A DNA stretch of 24,702 nt from Alphaproteobacteria bacterium (GTDB lineage: Bacteria > Pseudomonadota > Alphaproteobacteria > Geminicoccales > Geminicoccaceae). The notes under the pieces were generated by a model. It was not told the DNA's origin, did no database searches, and saw only the letters and a program-made list of their open reading frames with translations. The stretch lies in assembly GCA_026982585.1 (NCBI GenBank), contig JALSGW010000112.1, positions 1 through 24,702 of the forward strand. Reading direction: 5' to 3'. Numbering within the stretch: position 1 is the first letter of the stretch; every line of letters begins with the position of its first letter. The position numbers were made by a program, and so were the translations under genes. Positions 1-7,486 of this stretch are shown here, piece by piece.

Positions 1-815
1 CGCATGGCGGTCACCAGCCCCTCGGGCGGCAGGCCCATGAAGGCGGGGTCGATCCCGCCCACCAGCACCACCGGCCATTCCACGAGCCCCGCAAGCTCCG
101 CCAGGAGTTCCTCGTCCTCCTCCGGACGAAGACCCAAAGGCGTAAGGGCGGCACGGGCCTGTTCAACGATGTGACGTTTGCGCTCCGCCCCGTCCAGGAT
201 CACGAAGGCCCGGCGAAGGCGTTCCCGGTAGTCGGCGAAGCCGGCGACCCGGATCGGATCCGGGGCGTGGAAGCGGTGGCCGAAGGTGCGATCGCCTCCC
301 ACAAGCCCGCCCACCCGCACCGGTACCGGCTCCCCGTCGAGAAGACACAGCACCGCGTGCAGGGGCCGCACCCAACGCATCTCGCCGGCACCCCAGCGCA
401 TCGACTTGGGCCAGGGAAAGCGCGCGATCAGCTCCGGCAGCAGGTCCAGCAGCACCTCCCGGCACGGCCGTCCCGGCTCGTGGACGACGGCGTAGAGAAA
501 GCGCCCGCGCCGCTCCTCCCGCTCCTCGAGCCGATAGTTCAATCCCTCGAGGCTTCTGAGGAATCCCTGCCGCGCCCGCTCCGGCGCATCCGCCCTGGGC
601 CCGCGCCGCTCCACCGCCCGGTCCCGCTGCCGGGAGGCGAGTCCCTCGACCACCGCCACAAGCCGCCTCGGGGTGGCGAAACTCCTGATGGCCTCGAAGT
701 CGAGCGCCCGCTCCGCGAGTTCCCGCCCGAGCCGCCGGGCGAGCTCCCGGCGCGCCTCTTCCTGCATGTGCGCCGGGATCTCCTCCGAAAACAATTCGAG
801 GAGCAGTTCGCTCAC
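1..815 (-). CDS. glyS: Glycyl-tRNA synthetase beta subunit, N-terminal part (cut by window edge)
   Basis: The beta subunit of the heterotetrameric bacterial glycyl-tRNA synthetase, which charges tRNA-Gly in the cytoplasm together with GlyQ. About 271 N-terminal residues are visible and the rest lies beyond the left edge. The translation begins MSELLLELFSEEIPAHMQ, the usual GlyS opening, and continues with family-typical stretches such as FATPRRLVAVVEG, VRPLHAVLCLLDG and TFGHRFHAP. The start is a GTG at 815-813 that overlaps the glyQ stop (GTGA, 812-815), which indicates translational coupling and supports this start. The beta subunit is usually about 690 residues long, so well over half is missing. 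No frameshift is seen in the visible part. Confidence 0.95.
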   Translation of the reverse strand, partial: MSELLLELFSEEIPAHMQEEARRELARRLGRELAERALDFEAIRSFATPRRLVAVVEGLASRQRDRAVERRGPRADAPERARQGFLRSLEGLNYRLEEREERRGRFLYAVVHEPGRPCREVLLDLLPELIARFPWPKSMRWGAGEMRWVRPLHAVLCLLDGEPVPVRVGGLVGGDRTFGHRFHAPDPIRVAGFADYRERLRRAFVILDGAERKRHIVEQARAALTPLGLRPEEDEELLAELAGLVEWPVVLVGGIDPAFMGLPPEGLVTAM

Positions 816-1723
816 GCGCCCTCTCCAGCGCCCGCGCGGCTCGCGAGCCAAGCCTCGGCGCAGGCCCGGGCGAGCGCCCGCACCCGCGCGATGTAGGCCT
901 GGCGCTCCACCGGGCTGATCACGCCGCGGGCGTCGAGAAGGTTGAACAGATGGCTCGCCTTCAGGCACTGGTCGTAGGCGGGCAGCACCAGCCCCTGGTC
1001 GAGCACCTGCCGGCACTCCCGCTCGGCGTCGGCGAAGTGCCGCATGAGCATGTCGGTGTCGGCGACCTCGAAATTGTAGCGCGAATATTCCCGCTCCGCC
1101 TGCAGAAACACGTCGCCGTAGGTCACGCCGGCACCGTTCCAGTCGAGCTCGAACACGTTCTCCACCCCCTGCACGTACATGGCAAGGCGTTCGAGCCCGT
1201 AGGTGAGCTCCCCGCTCACCGGACGACAATCGATGCCGCCCACCTGCTGGAAATAGGTGAACTGGGAGATCTCCATGCCGTCGCACCACACCTCCCAGCC
1301 GAGCCCCCAGGCGCCGAGGGTGGGGCTCTCCCAATCGTCCTCCACGAACCGGATGTCGTGCAGAAGGGGATCGATGCCGAGGGCGTAGAGGCTTTGCAGA
1401 TAGAGTTCCTGGATGTCCTCGGGCGAGGGTTTGAGCAGCACCTGGAACTGGTAGTAGTGCTGCAGGCGGTTGGGGTTCTCGCCGTAGCGGCCGTCGGTGG
1501 GGCGGCGGGAGGGCTGGACGTAGGCCACCTTCCAGGGCTCCGGTCCGAGCGCCCGCAGGGTGGTGGCGGGATGGAAGGTGCCCGCGCCCACCTCAAGGTC
1601 GTAGGGTTGCAGGATGACGCATCCCTGTGCCGCCCAGTAGTGCTGCAGCCGCAACACCAGCTCCTGGAAGGAGCGCGGCGGCTCGGTGGCGCCGGTCGCG
1701 TCTGCCGAGGGTGTCGGGTTCAT
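812..1723 (-). CDS. glyQ: Glycyl-tRNA synthetase alpha subunit
   Basis: The catalytic alpha subunit of the alpha2-beta2 glycyl-tRNA synthetase (class II), which forms glycyl-adenylate and charges tRNA-Gly with GlyS. The 303-residue length fits the family (about 290-310). After a short variable N-terminus come highly conserved blocks: SFQELVLRLQHYWAAQGC, QPYDLEVGAGTFHPAT, YVQPSRRPTDGRYGENPNR, and later WEVWCDGMEISQFTYFQQ and SGELTYGLERLAMYVQGV, the last carrying the class II motif 3 arginine. The ATG at 1723 is preceded only by a weak GAGCGG ribosome-binding site. glyS follows with a 4-base overlap. A strong promoter candidate lies at 1750-1778, so glyQS is probably transcribed apart from the nuo block. 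Confidence 0.97.
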   Translation of the reverse strand: MNPTPSADATGATEPPRSFQELVLRLQHYWAAQGCVILQPYDLEVGAGTFHPATTLRALGPEPWKVAYVQPSRRPTDGRYGENPNRLQHYYQFQVLLKPSPEDIQELYLQSLYALGIDPLLHDIRFVEDDWESPTLGAWGLGWEVWCDGMEISQFTYFQQVGGIDCRPVSGELTYGLERLAMYVQGVENVFELDWNGAGVTYGDVFLQAEREYSRYNFEVADTDMLMRHFADAERECRQVLDQGLVLPAYDQCLKASHLFNLLDARGVISPVERQAYIARVRALARACAEAWLASRAGAGEGA

Positions 1724-1749
1724 GGCCGCTCGTGCTGCGGTGCGGCAAG

Positions 1750-1778
1750 GCTATAAAAGCGCCGCCGGCCGCGGTCAA
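1750..1778 (-). promoter_or_regulatory. Sigma70-like promoter for glyQS
   Basis: On the minus strand, TTGACC (1778-1773) and TATAGC (1755-1750) are separated by exactly 17 bases. This is close to the TTGACA/TATAAT consensus. The expected start near 1743 would give a leader of about 20 bases before the glyQ ATG. The -35 box overlaps the TGA stop of the upstream 84-residue gene. Assigned from sequence pattern only. Confidence 0.5.
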
Positions 1779-1793
1779 GCCGACCGCGGCGGC
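1755..1793 (-). terminator. Hairpin with short T-run overlapping the stop of the 84-residue gene
   Basis: On the minus strand CCGCGGTC (1789-1782) and GACCGCGG (1776-1769) form a perfect 8-bp stem with a 5-base loop. It can be extended by four more pairs (1793-1790 with 1768 and 1766-1764) if base 1767 bulges. A TTTT run lies at 1758-1755, five bases beyond the extended stem. The position, right at the upstream gene's stop, fits an intrinsic terminator, but the T-run is short and offset, so efficiency is doubtful. The same bases form part of the glyQ promoter. Confidence 0.35.
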
Positions 1794-2029
1794 TTGGCCC
1801 CGGCACCGAGCGGTCCGCAGCTGTGGCAGCTGCTCCCGCGCGGCAGATAGGTGCCGCAACCCGGGCAGGGCTCGAGCTCCAGGCTAACCGTGCGGCGGGC
1901 CTGCGGCCGCCTGCGCAGCGCCCGCTCCGCCCGGCGCTGCTGCAGGTCCTGGACCCAGCGGAAGCCGCGCCAGACCGCGGCGATCACCAGCAGGGTGAAG
2001 AGGATCTTGCCGAACGACAGGCCGAACAT
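1775..2029 (-). CDS. Small membrane-anchored zinc-ribbon-like protein of unknown function
   Basis: No named family is recognised with confidence. The 84-residue product begins MFGLSFGKILFTLLVIAAVW, one hydrophobic helix (residues about 8-22). A basic stretch rich in R and Q follows (about 24-46), then two cysteine pairs, CPGC (C55, C58) and CHSC (C68, C71), spaced like a small zinc ribbon or knuckle. The layout suggests an inner-membrane anchor with a cytoplasmic zinc-binding tail; this is inference. The ATG at 2029 follows a 75-base gap after DUF1467. The gene lies in the same direction as its neighbours, and its TGA sits inside the hairpin and -35 box at the glyQ promoter. Similar short proteins with this N-terminus occur, to my recollection, as hypothetical proteins in alphaproteobacteria. 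Confidence 0.8.
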   Translation of the reverse strand: MFGLSFGKILFTLLVIAAVWRGFRWVQDLQQRRAERALRRRPQARRTVSLELEPCPGCGTYLPRGSSCHSCGPLGAGAKPPRSA

Positions 2030-2043
2030 GCCACTGCCCCGCT

Positions 2044-2065
2044 CGGGTCCAACTTAGCGGACCCG
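2044..2065. promoter_or_regulatory. 7-bp inverted repeat upstream of the 84-residue gene
   Basis: CGGGTCC (2044-2050) and GGACCCG (2059-2065) are perfect inverted arms around an 8-base AACTTAGC centre. The repeat starts 14 bases upstream of the ATG at 2029. A weak promoter-like pair on the minus strand, TTGCCT (2078-2073) and TAAGTT (2056-2051) with a 16-base spacer, places the -10 in the centre of the repeat, as an operator would be. It could equally be a leader hairpin or a terminator of the DUF1467 transcript, but there is no T-run. Confidence 0.25.
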
Positions 2066-2104
2066 GTGCGAAAGGCAATCCGGCGGGCGGGCGCCCCCTG
2101 TCCG

Positions 2105-2353
2105 CTACCAGGGCATCTCCTTGGGCCGCACGTCGAACCAGCCTGCGGCGATGATCCAGTCGATGCCCCAGGTGGCGCCGTAGGCCAACACCAGCGCCAC
2201 CAGCGCCTTGGCCCACAGATAGGGGCGCTCCGGCGCGCTCGGCATGTGGCCCGGCTCGGGATGCTCCGGCGGACGCACGCCGAAGGGCAGGGTCATGAAG
2301 AAGATGAGCCAGAACACGATGAAGAAGGTGGCCCAGAAGACGGCGCCGCTCAT
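2105..2353 (-). CDS. DUF1467 family membrane protein
   Basis: An 82-residue integral membrane protein of the DUF1467 family, whose function is not known. It begins MSGAVFWATFFIVFWLIFF (first membrane helix, about residues 4-24), followed by the family signature TLPFGVRPPEHPEPGH. A hydrophilic turn with SAPERPYLWAKAL leads into a second helix (about 48-70), and the protein ends RPKEMPW. Length and the P-G-V-R-P-P-E block match the family, which is largely alphaproteobacterial. Its ATG overlaps the mce stop by ATGA (2350-2353). In alphaproteobacterial genomes this family commonly sits after the RNase J gene, as here, so its place is conserved even though its job is unknown. Confidence 0.9.
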   Translation of the reverse strand: MSGAVFWATFFIVFWLIFFMTLPFGVRPPEHPEPGHMPSAPERPYLWAKALVALVLAYGATWGIDWIIAAGWFDVRPKEMPW

Positions 2354-2754
2354 CGCTGCTCGAGCTCGATCAGGGTTCCGAATCCGTCCTTGGGATGGAG
2401 GAACAGCACCGGCTTGCCGTGGGCGCCGATCTTCGGCTCGCCGTCGCCCAGCACCCGAAGCCCCTGTGCCCGCAGCCGGTCGCGGGCGGCGAGGATGTCG
2501 TCGACCTCGAAACAGAGGTGATGGATCCCCCCCTCGGGATGGCGTTCGAGGAACCTCCGGATCGGCGAGCGGTCGCCCAGCACGCCGAGCAGTTCCACCT
2601 TGGTGTTTGCGAGCGCGACGAAGACCGTGCGCACGCCGTGTTCCGGCTGGTCCTCGATCTCCGACACCCGAGCGCCCAGCACGTCGCGGTAAAAGGCCCG
2701 CGCCCGTTCCAGATCCGGCACCGCGATGGCCACGTGGTTGAGCCGTTCGATCAT
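2350..2754 (-). CDS. mce: Methylmalonyl-CoA epimerase
   Basis: A 134-residue vicinal-oxygen-chelate (VOC) fold protein that interconverts (R)- and (S)-methylmalonyl-CoA, linking propionyl-CoA carboxylase to methylmalonyl-CoA mutase. The opening MIERLNHVAIAVPDLERA carries the first metal-binding histidine (H7). GGIHHLCFEVDD supplies H79 and the C-terminal GFGTLIELEQ supplies E130, matching the family's metal ligands. Full length for the family (about 130-150). The start ATG overlaps the rnj stop as ATGA (2751-2754) and the stop overlaps the DUF1467 start the same way. No mutase or carboxylase genes are in this window, so the pathway partners are elsewhere. A different VOC epimerase or lyase activity is possible but less likely. 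Confidence 0.9.
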   Translation of the reverse strand: MIERLNHVAIAVPDLERARAFYRDVLGARVSEIEDQPEHGVRTVFVALANTKVELLGVLGDRSPIRRFLERHPEGGIHHLCFEVDDILAARDRLRAQGLRVLGDGEPKIGAHGKPVLFLHPKDGFGTLIELEQR

Positions 2755-4445
2755 CGCATCGCTCCTCCGCCCTCCTCCTCCAAAGGCTCCAGCACCTCCG
2801 GGGTGAGCCGGGTGATCTGGACGTCGATGATGGGGCGCTTGCTGCGCGAGAAGGCGAAAAACTGCCGCACCGCCACCCGCACCGTCTCCCGCACCCGCTC
2901 GTCGTCCAGCACCACCTCGTCCTCGAGCGCCTCCACCGCCCCGGTGACGGCCTGAGAGAGCTCCTCCTCGAGCTCCGCGAACCGGCCCGGCTCCACCGCT
3001 CCGACATTGGCCACCTTGGGCGGGGCCAGCACGCTGCCGTAGGAATCCAACACCAGGCTGACGAACAGGCTGCCGTGGTGCATCGCCCGCCGGCGCGCCC
3101 GGAACAGGTCGGCGTCGGGAGGAAGCAGCTGTTCGTCCTCGAGCGCGAGGCGGCCGGTGGGCACCACGCCCGCCCGCGCGGGCGTGCCGGGCGCGATCCG
3201 CAGCCGCTCGCCGTTGCGCAAAAGCCACGCCTGCTCCACCCCGAGGCGGCGGGCGAGCCGCACGTGGGCGATCAGATGGCGGGGCTCGCCGTGGATGGGC
3301 ACCGCGATCCTCGGCCGCACCCAGCGGTACATCTGTTCCATCTCCTCCTGGCACGGATGGCCGGAGACGTGGACGAAATGGTCCTCCTCGGTGATCACTT
3401 CGACCCCGCCGGCGATCAACTGGTTGTGCAGGGCGAAGAGGGTGCGTTCGTTGCCGGGGATGATCTTGGAGGAGAAGATCACCGTATCCCCCGGCTCGAG
3501 CCGCACCCGCGGGTGCTGACCGGCGGCGATGCGCACCAGGGCCGAACGCGGCTCCCCCTGGCTGCCGGTGACCAGCAGCAAAACCCGCTCCGGCGGCAGG
3601 GTGACGGCCGCGCTCTCGTCCCGCAAGGGCGGCATGTCCGCGAGATAGCCGCACTCCCGGGCGGCCTCCAGCATGCGCAGGATGGAGCGGCCCACCGCCA
3701 CCACCTCGCGTCCGGCCGCCACCCCCGCGAGCGCGGCGCTCTCGAGCCGGGCCAGATTGGAGGCGAAGGTGGTCACCGCCACCCGCCCGCTGCGGGAGGC
3801 GATCAGCCGGGCGAGGCTCTCCCGCACCTCCGCCTCCGAGCCCGAGGTGCCGGGCACCATGACGTTGGTGCTGTCCGCCATCAATGCGAGCAGTCCCTGG
3901 TGTCCGAAGGCCTCGATCCCGGCCACGTCGGTGCGCGGGCCCACCAGGGGTGCGGGATCCAGCTTCCAGTCGCCGGTGTGCAGCAGCGCCCCGTAAGGGG
4001 TCTCGATGGCGAGGGCGTTGCTCTCCGGGATGGAATGGGTGACGTGCAGGAACCGGCAGCCGAAGGGGCCCACCGCGAACGCCTCGCCCGGCTGCACGAC
4101 GCGGAGTTCCGGCACCGGGCGCTGCAGGTCCGCGAACTTGCGCCGCAGCACCGCGGCCGTGAAGGCGGTGCACCAGATCGGGCATGCGAGCCGATCGTAC
4201 AGAAGCGGCACCGCCCCCAGATGGTCCTCGTGGGCGTGGGTGAGCACGAGGCCGTCGAGATCCGACCGCCGCTGGTCGAGGTGGCCGAGATCCGGGAACA
4301 ACAGCTCCGCTCCCGGCAGCGTCTCGTCGGCGAATCCCACGCCGCAGTCGACCAGCATCAGCCGCCCGTCGAGCTCGTAGAGATAGCAGTTGAGACCGAT
4401 TTCCTCGAGCCCGCCGAGCGCGGTGAAATAGAGACCCTCGCTCAT
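2751..4445 (-). CDS. rnj: Ribonuclease J
   Basis: A 564-residue metallo-beta-lactamase/beta-CASP ribonuclease with 5'-3' exonuclease and endonuclease activity in the family, acting in RNA maturation and decay. Zinc-site motifs are visible: THAHEDH (H70, H72, D74, H75), HVTHSIPES (H137) and LLHTGDWK (D159). beta-CASP features follow, including ADSTNVMVPG, TTFASNLARL, VTGSQGEPRSAL, FSSKIIPGNE and HVSGHP, then PIHGEPRHL. A C-terminal domain ends in a family-typical RPIIDVQITRL segment. Length is normal for RNase J (about 550-560). The start ATG overlaps the coaX stop (ATGA, 4442-4445). Alphaproteobacteria carry RNase J, often beside coaX and birA. The alternative, a general beta-CASP hydrolase, is unlikely given the full-length match. 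Confidence 0.95.
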   Translation of the reverse strand: MSEGLYFTALGGLEEIGLNCYLYELDGRLMLVDCGVGFADETLPGAELLFPDLGHLDQRRSDLDGLVLTHAHEDHLGAVPLLYDRLACPIWCTAFTAAVLRRKFADLQRPVPELRVVQPGEAFAVGPFGCRFLHVTHSIPESNALAIETPYGALLHTGDWKLDPAPLVGPRTDVAGIEAFGHQGLLALMADSTNVMVPGTSGSEAEVRESLARLIASRSGRVAVTTFASNLARLESAALAGVAAGREVVAVGRSILRMLEAARECGYLADMPPLRDESAAVTLPPERVLLLVTGSQGEPRSALVRIAAGQHPRVRLEPGDTVIFSSKIIPGNERTLFALHNQLIAGGVEVITEEDHFVHVSGHPCQEEMEQMYRWVRPRIAVPIHGEPRHLIAHVRLARRLGVEQAWLLRNGERLRIAPGTPARAGVVPTGRLALEDEQLLPPDADLFRARRRAMHHGSLFVSLVLDSYGSVLAPPKVANVGAVEPGRFAELEEELSQAVTGAVEALEDEVVLDDERVRETVRVAVRQFFAFSRSKRPIIDVQITRLTPEVLEPLEEEGGGAMR

Positions 4446-5239
4446 GTGTTCCGCCCGCCGCCGTCCTCCGCTCCTCCCTGCCAGGCGAGATAGATGTGCA
4501 ACAGCCCCGCCATGGTGAGGTCCGGATCCACATGCTCGATGACGGGACAGTGGCGCGCGAACAGACCCGCAAGGCCGCCGGTCGCCACCGTGCGCATGGG
4601 GCGGCCGAACTCCTCCCGGATGCGCGCCACGAGCCCCTCCACCAGTCCCACATAGCCCCAGAAGATGCCCGATTGCATGGCGGTGACGGTGTTGGTGCCG
4701 ATCACCCGCTCGGGCGGCTCGACGGCGATGCGGGGCAGTTTGGCCGCTTGTCGGTGCAACGCCTCCAAGGACAGGTTGATGCCGGGGGCGATGGCGCCGC
4801 CGCAATACGCCCCGTCCCCGTCCACCACGTCGAAGGTGGTGGCGGTGCCGAAGTCCACGATGATCAACGGCGCTCCATAGCGGGCCTGGGCGCCCACGGC
4901 GTTGACCACCCGGTCCGCGCCCACCTCCCGCACGTGCGCCACCCGCAGCGGGATGGGATAGGCCAGGTCCTCGCCCACCACCAGCGCCTCGCAGGCGAAG
5001 AAGTCCCGGCTCATGGCCCGAAGCGGGAACACCGCCTGCGGCACCACGCTGGCGATCACCACCGCCTCCACCGCGCGATGCGACAGCCCTTTGAGGTTCA
5101 TGAGCTGGATGAGCAGCGCCGCATACTCCTCCGCGGTGCGCTCGCGGTCGGTGGAAAGCCGCCATTGGCCGACCTGGTCCCGGCCCCGGTAGAGGGCGAA
5201 GACCGTATTGGTGTTGCCGACGTCCACCGCGAGCAGCAT
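4442..5239 (-). CDS. coaX: Type III pantothenate kinase
   Basis: Catalyses ATP-dependent phosphorylation of pantothenate, the first step of coenzyme A synthesis, in the cytoplasm. The 265-residue protein belongs to the ASKHA fold. The N-terminal phosphate loop is LAVDVGNTNTVFALY (about residues 3-17), the substrate region includes VGADRVVNAVGA, and the second phosphate motif is VDFGTATTFDVVDG followed by GGAIAPGI. The C-terminus has TVATGGLAGLFA. The ATG at 5239 was chosen because GGAGG lies 6 bases upstream and the N-terminus then matches the family; a longer upstream start would run into birA. There is a 31-base gap from birA. The stop overlaps the rnj start. Confidence 0.95.
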   Translation of the reverse strand: MLLAVDVGNTNTVFALYRGRDQVGQWRLSTDRERTAEEYAALLIQLMNLKGLSHRAVEAVVIASVVPQAVFPLRAMSRDFFACEALVVGEDLAYPIPLRVAHVREVGADRVVNAVGAQARYGAPLIIVDFGTATTFDVVDGDGAYCGGAIAPGINLSLEALHRQAAKLPRIAVEPPERVIGTNTVTAMQSGIFWGYVGLVEGLVARIREEFGRPMRTVATGGLAGLFARHCPVIEHVDPDLTMAGLLHIYLAWQGGAEDGGGRNT

Positions 5240-5270
5240 TGCGCCTCCAAACCCGAGGTGACGCGGTCCG

Positions 5271-6050
5271 TTATGCGCCGCCCGTCGGCGCACGCAAGCC
5301 TGCCGGAGAAAGCGGTCTTCGGGCGAAGAACAGTTCGCCCGCGAGAAAGCGGCGCAGGCGCCCGCCCACCTCGAGCAGCAACGCGCCCTCCTCGTCCACG
5401 CCGACCATGGTGCCGGCGACCGTCTCCGCTCCGGTGCGAAACGCGACCCGCGCGCCCACCCCGACGCTGGCCCGAAGCCATTCCTCCCGCTGGCCGCGAA
5501 ATCCCTCCTCGAGCCAGCGGCGATAGCGCAGGAACAGGTTGTCGAGAAACGCCTCCGCCGCCGGTTCGGGCGGCAGCGCCAGCCCCATGTCGGCGAGCGC
5601 CGCGGCCGGCCGGTCGAGATCCGCGGGCGCGCGAGAGAGGTTCACCCCAAGCCCGAGCACGAGCCCCTCCTCGCCTCTATCCGCACCCGCCGCCTCCAGC
5701 AGCAGCCCGCCGAGCTTGGCGTCCCCGAGCATGAGATCGTTGGGCCATTTGAGGCGCACGGAAAGATCCGGAGCAAAGCGCAGCAGGCCGTCGCGGGCGG
5801 CGAGACCGGCGACCAGCGCCAGGCTTGCGCAACGCGCGAGGGGAAGCGGCGGGCGCAGCAGCACGGAGAGATGGAGGTTGCCGGGCGGCGAGCACCAGCG
5901 CCGTCCACCGCGCCCGCGCCCCGCACTCTGTCGCCCGGCCAGCACCGCGAGCCCCTCCGCACAACCCTCGCGGGCCCGCTCCAAGAGATGGGTGTTGGTG
6001 CTGGCCAGCTCCGGATAGCGCTCGAGCCGCCACGAGGTCGGCCGGCTCAT
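5271..6050 (-). CDS. birA: Biotin--[acetyl-CoA-carboxylase] ligase, ligase-only form
   Basis: A 259-residue biotin protein ligase that makes biotinyl-5'-AMP and attaches biotin to carboxylase carrier domains. The nucleotide loop is GRGRGGR (residues 44-50) and the catalytic motif is KWPND (101-105), followed by LGGLLLEA and the SH3-like C-terminal part (GTMVGVDEEGALLLEV). The protein starts directly with the catalytic domain (SWRLERYPELASTNTHLL), so it lacks the N-terminal helix-turn-helix of E. coli BirA and should not act as a repressor. The ATG at 6050 overlaps the nuoN stop as ATGA (6047-6050). This adjacency to nuoN is common in alphaproteobacteria. Confidence 0.95.
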   Translation of the reverse strand: MSRPTSWRLERYPELASTNTHLLERAREGCAEGLAVLAGRQSAGRGRGGRRWCSPPGNLHLSVLLRPPLPLARCASLALVAGLAARDGLLRFAPDLSVRLKWPNDLMLGDAKLGGLLLEAAGADRGEEGLVLGLGVNLSRAPADLDRPAAALADMGLALPPEPAAEAFLDNLFLRYRRWLEEGFRGQREEWLRASVGVGARVAFRTGAETVAGTMVGVDEEGALLLEVGGRLRRFLAGELFFARRPLSPAGLRAPTGGA

Positions 6051-7471
6051 GGCAACAGGGCTTCGGCGGCCAGTTGGGCGGTGTCCACGATCGGACCCGG
6101 CAGGAAAAGAAAGCCCACCACGAACACCGCCGAGGCGGCGGTGACCGCGTGCAGCTCCGGGCGCGGCAGGGGATCGAAGGGCTGGGCCGGCGCGTCGAAA
6201 TACATGACCTTGACGATGCGCAGATAGTAGAAGGCCGCGACCACGCTGGTGAGCACGCCCACCACCGCGAGCCACACCAGCCCCGCCTCCACCGCCGCCA
6301 GGAACACGTAGAGCTTGCCGAAGAAGCCGGCGAGCGGCGGGATGCCGGCCATCGAGAACATGAACAACGCCATCGCGAGCGCCATCATCGGCTGGTGGCG
6401 GGAAAGCCCGGCGAGGTCCTCGATCTGTTCCACATAACGCCCGCCCCTGCGCATCATCAGGATGCAGCCGAAACAGCCCACCGTCATGATCACGTAGATG
6501 GCCATGAACACCAGCACCGCCTGCAGGCCCACCTGGTCCGCCGCCGCCACCCCGATCAGCGCATAGCCGACGTGCCCGATGGAGGAATAGGCCATCAGCC
6601 TTTTGATGTTGCGCTGGCCGATGGCGGCGAAGGCGCCGAGCAGCATCGAGGCCACCGCCACCAGCACGATCACCTGCTGCCACTCCGCGGCGGCCTCGGC
6701 GAAGGGGCCGAACAGCAGCCGCAGGGCCAGCGCCATGGCGGCGAGCTTGGGGGCGCCGGCGAGGAAGGCGGTGACCGGGGTGGGTGCTCCCTCGTACACG
6801 TCCGGCGTCCACATGTGGAAGGGTACGGCCGCGAGCTTGAAGGCCAGCCCGGCGATCAGGAAGATCAGCCCCACGAGCGCCCCGGTGGAGAGCCCGCGTT
6901 GGGCGGCCTCGGCGAGACCGGCGAAGGACAAGGTGCCGGCGAACCCGTAGACCAGCGAGGCACCGTAGAGCAACAGCCCCGAGGCCAGCGCACCGAGTAC
7001 GAAATATTTGAGACCCGCCTCGCTCGCCCGCAGGCTGTCCCGGCGCGAGGCCGCGAGCACGTAAAGCGGCAGGCTCTGCAGCTCGAGCGCCATGTAGAGG
7101 GCGAGCAGACTGTTGGCGGACACCATCATCGCCATGCCGAGGGTGGCCAAGAGGGCAAGCAGCGGCCATTCGAAGCGTTCGAGCCGCAGATCCTGGAGGT
7201 AACCGGTGGCGATCAGAATGGTGCCGCCGGCGGTGACGAACAACAGCACCTTCACGAAGGCGGAAAAGCGGTCCACCACGAACTGGCCGAAGAAGGCCGT
7301 GCGGGCCTCGCCCCCCTGCGCCAGCACCAAAAAGGCGGCGACGAACAGCGCCAGCACCGCGAGCGCCGCCACCCAGCGCGCCGCCTGGCGCTCGAACAAG
7401 GTCCCGAACAGCAGCAACAGCAACGCAGCCAGGAACAGAAACGCCTCCGGCAGCACCACCGCCCAGTCCAC
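6047..7471 (-). CDS. nuoN: NADH-quinone oxidoreductase subunit N
   Basis: One of three antiporter-like proton-pumping subunits in the membrane arm of complex I. It has 474 residues with about 13-14 predicted membrane helices. Family landmarks include LYMALELQSLPLYVL (conserved glutamate in helix 5), FKLAAVPFHMWTPDVYEGAP (conserved lysine in the discontinuous helix), GQRNIKRLMAYSSIGHVGYALIG and LAGIPPLAGFFGKLYVF-like segments. The start is GTG at 7471 with GGGAG upstream; no better ATG lies near the first helix. A 15-base gap separates it from nuoM and the stop overlaps birA. It is the last structural gene of the nuo set. Confidence 0.96.
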   Translation of the reverse strand: MDWAVVLPEAFLFLAALLLLLFGTLFERQAARWVAALAVLALFVAAFLVLAQGGEARTAFFGQFVVDRFSAFVKVLLFVTAGGTILIATGYLQDLRLERFEWPLLALLATLGMAMMVSANSLLALYMALELQSLPLYVLAASRRDSLRASEAGLKYFVLGALASGLLLYGASLVYGFAGTLSFAGLAEAAQRGLSTGALVGLIFLIAGLAFKLAAVPFHMWTPDVYEGAPTPVTAFLAGAPKLAAMALALRLLFGPFAEAAAEWQQVIVLVAVASMLLGAFAAIGQRNIKRLMAYSSIGHVGYALIGVAAADQVGLQAVLVFMAIYVIMTVGCFGCILMMRRGGRYVEQIEDLAGLSRHQPMMALAMALFMFSMAGIPPLAGFFGKLYVFLAAVEAGLVWLAVVGVLTSVVAAFYYLRIVKVMYFDAPAQPFDPLPRPELHAVTAASAVFVVGFLFLPGPIVDTAQLAAEALLP

Positions 7472-7486
7472 CGCCCGCGCTCCCTC

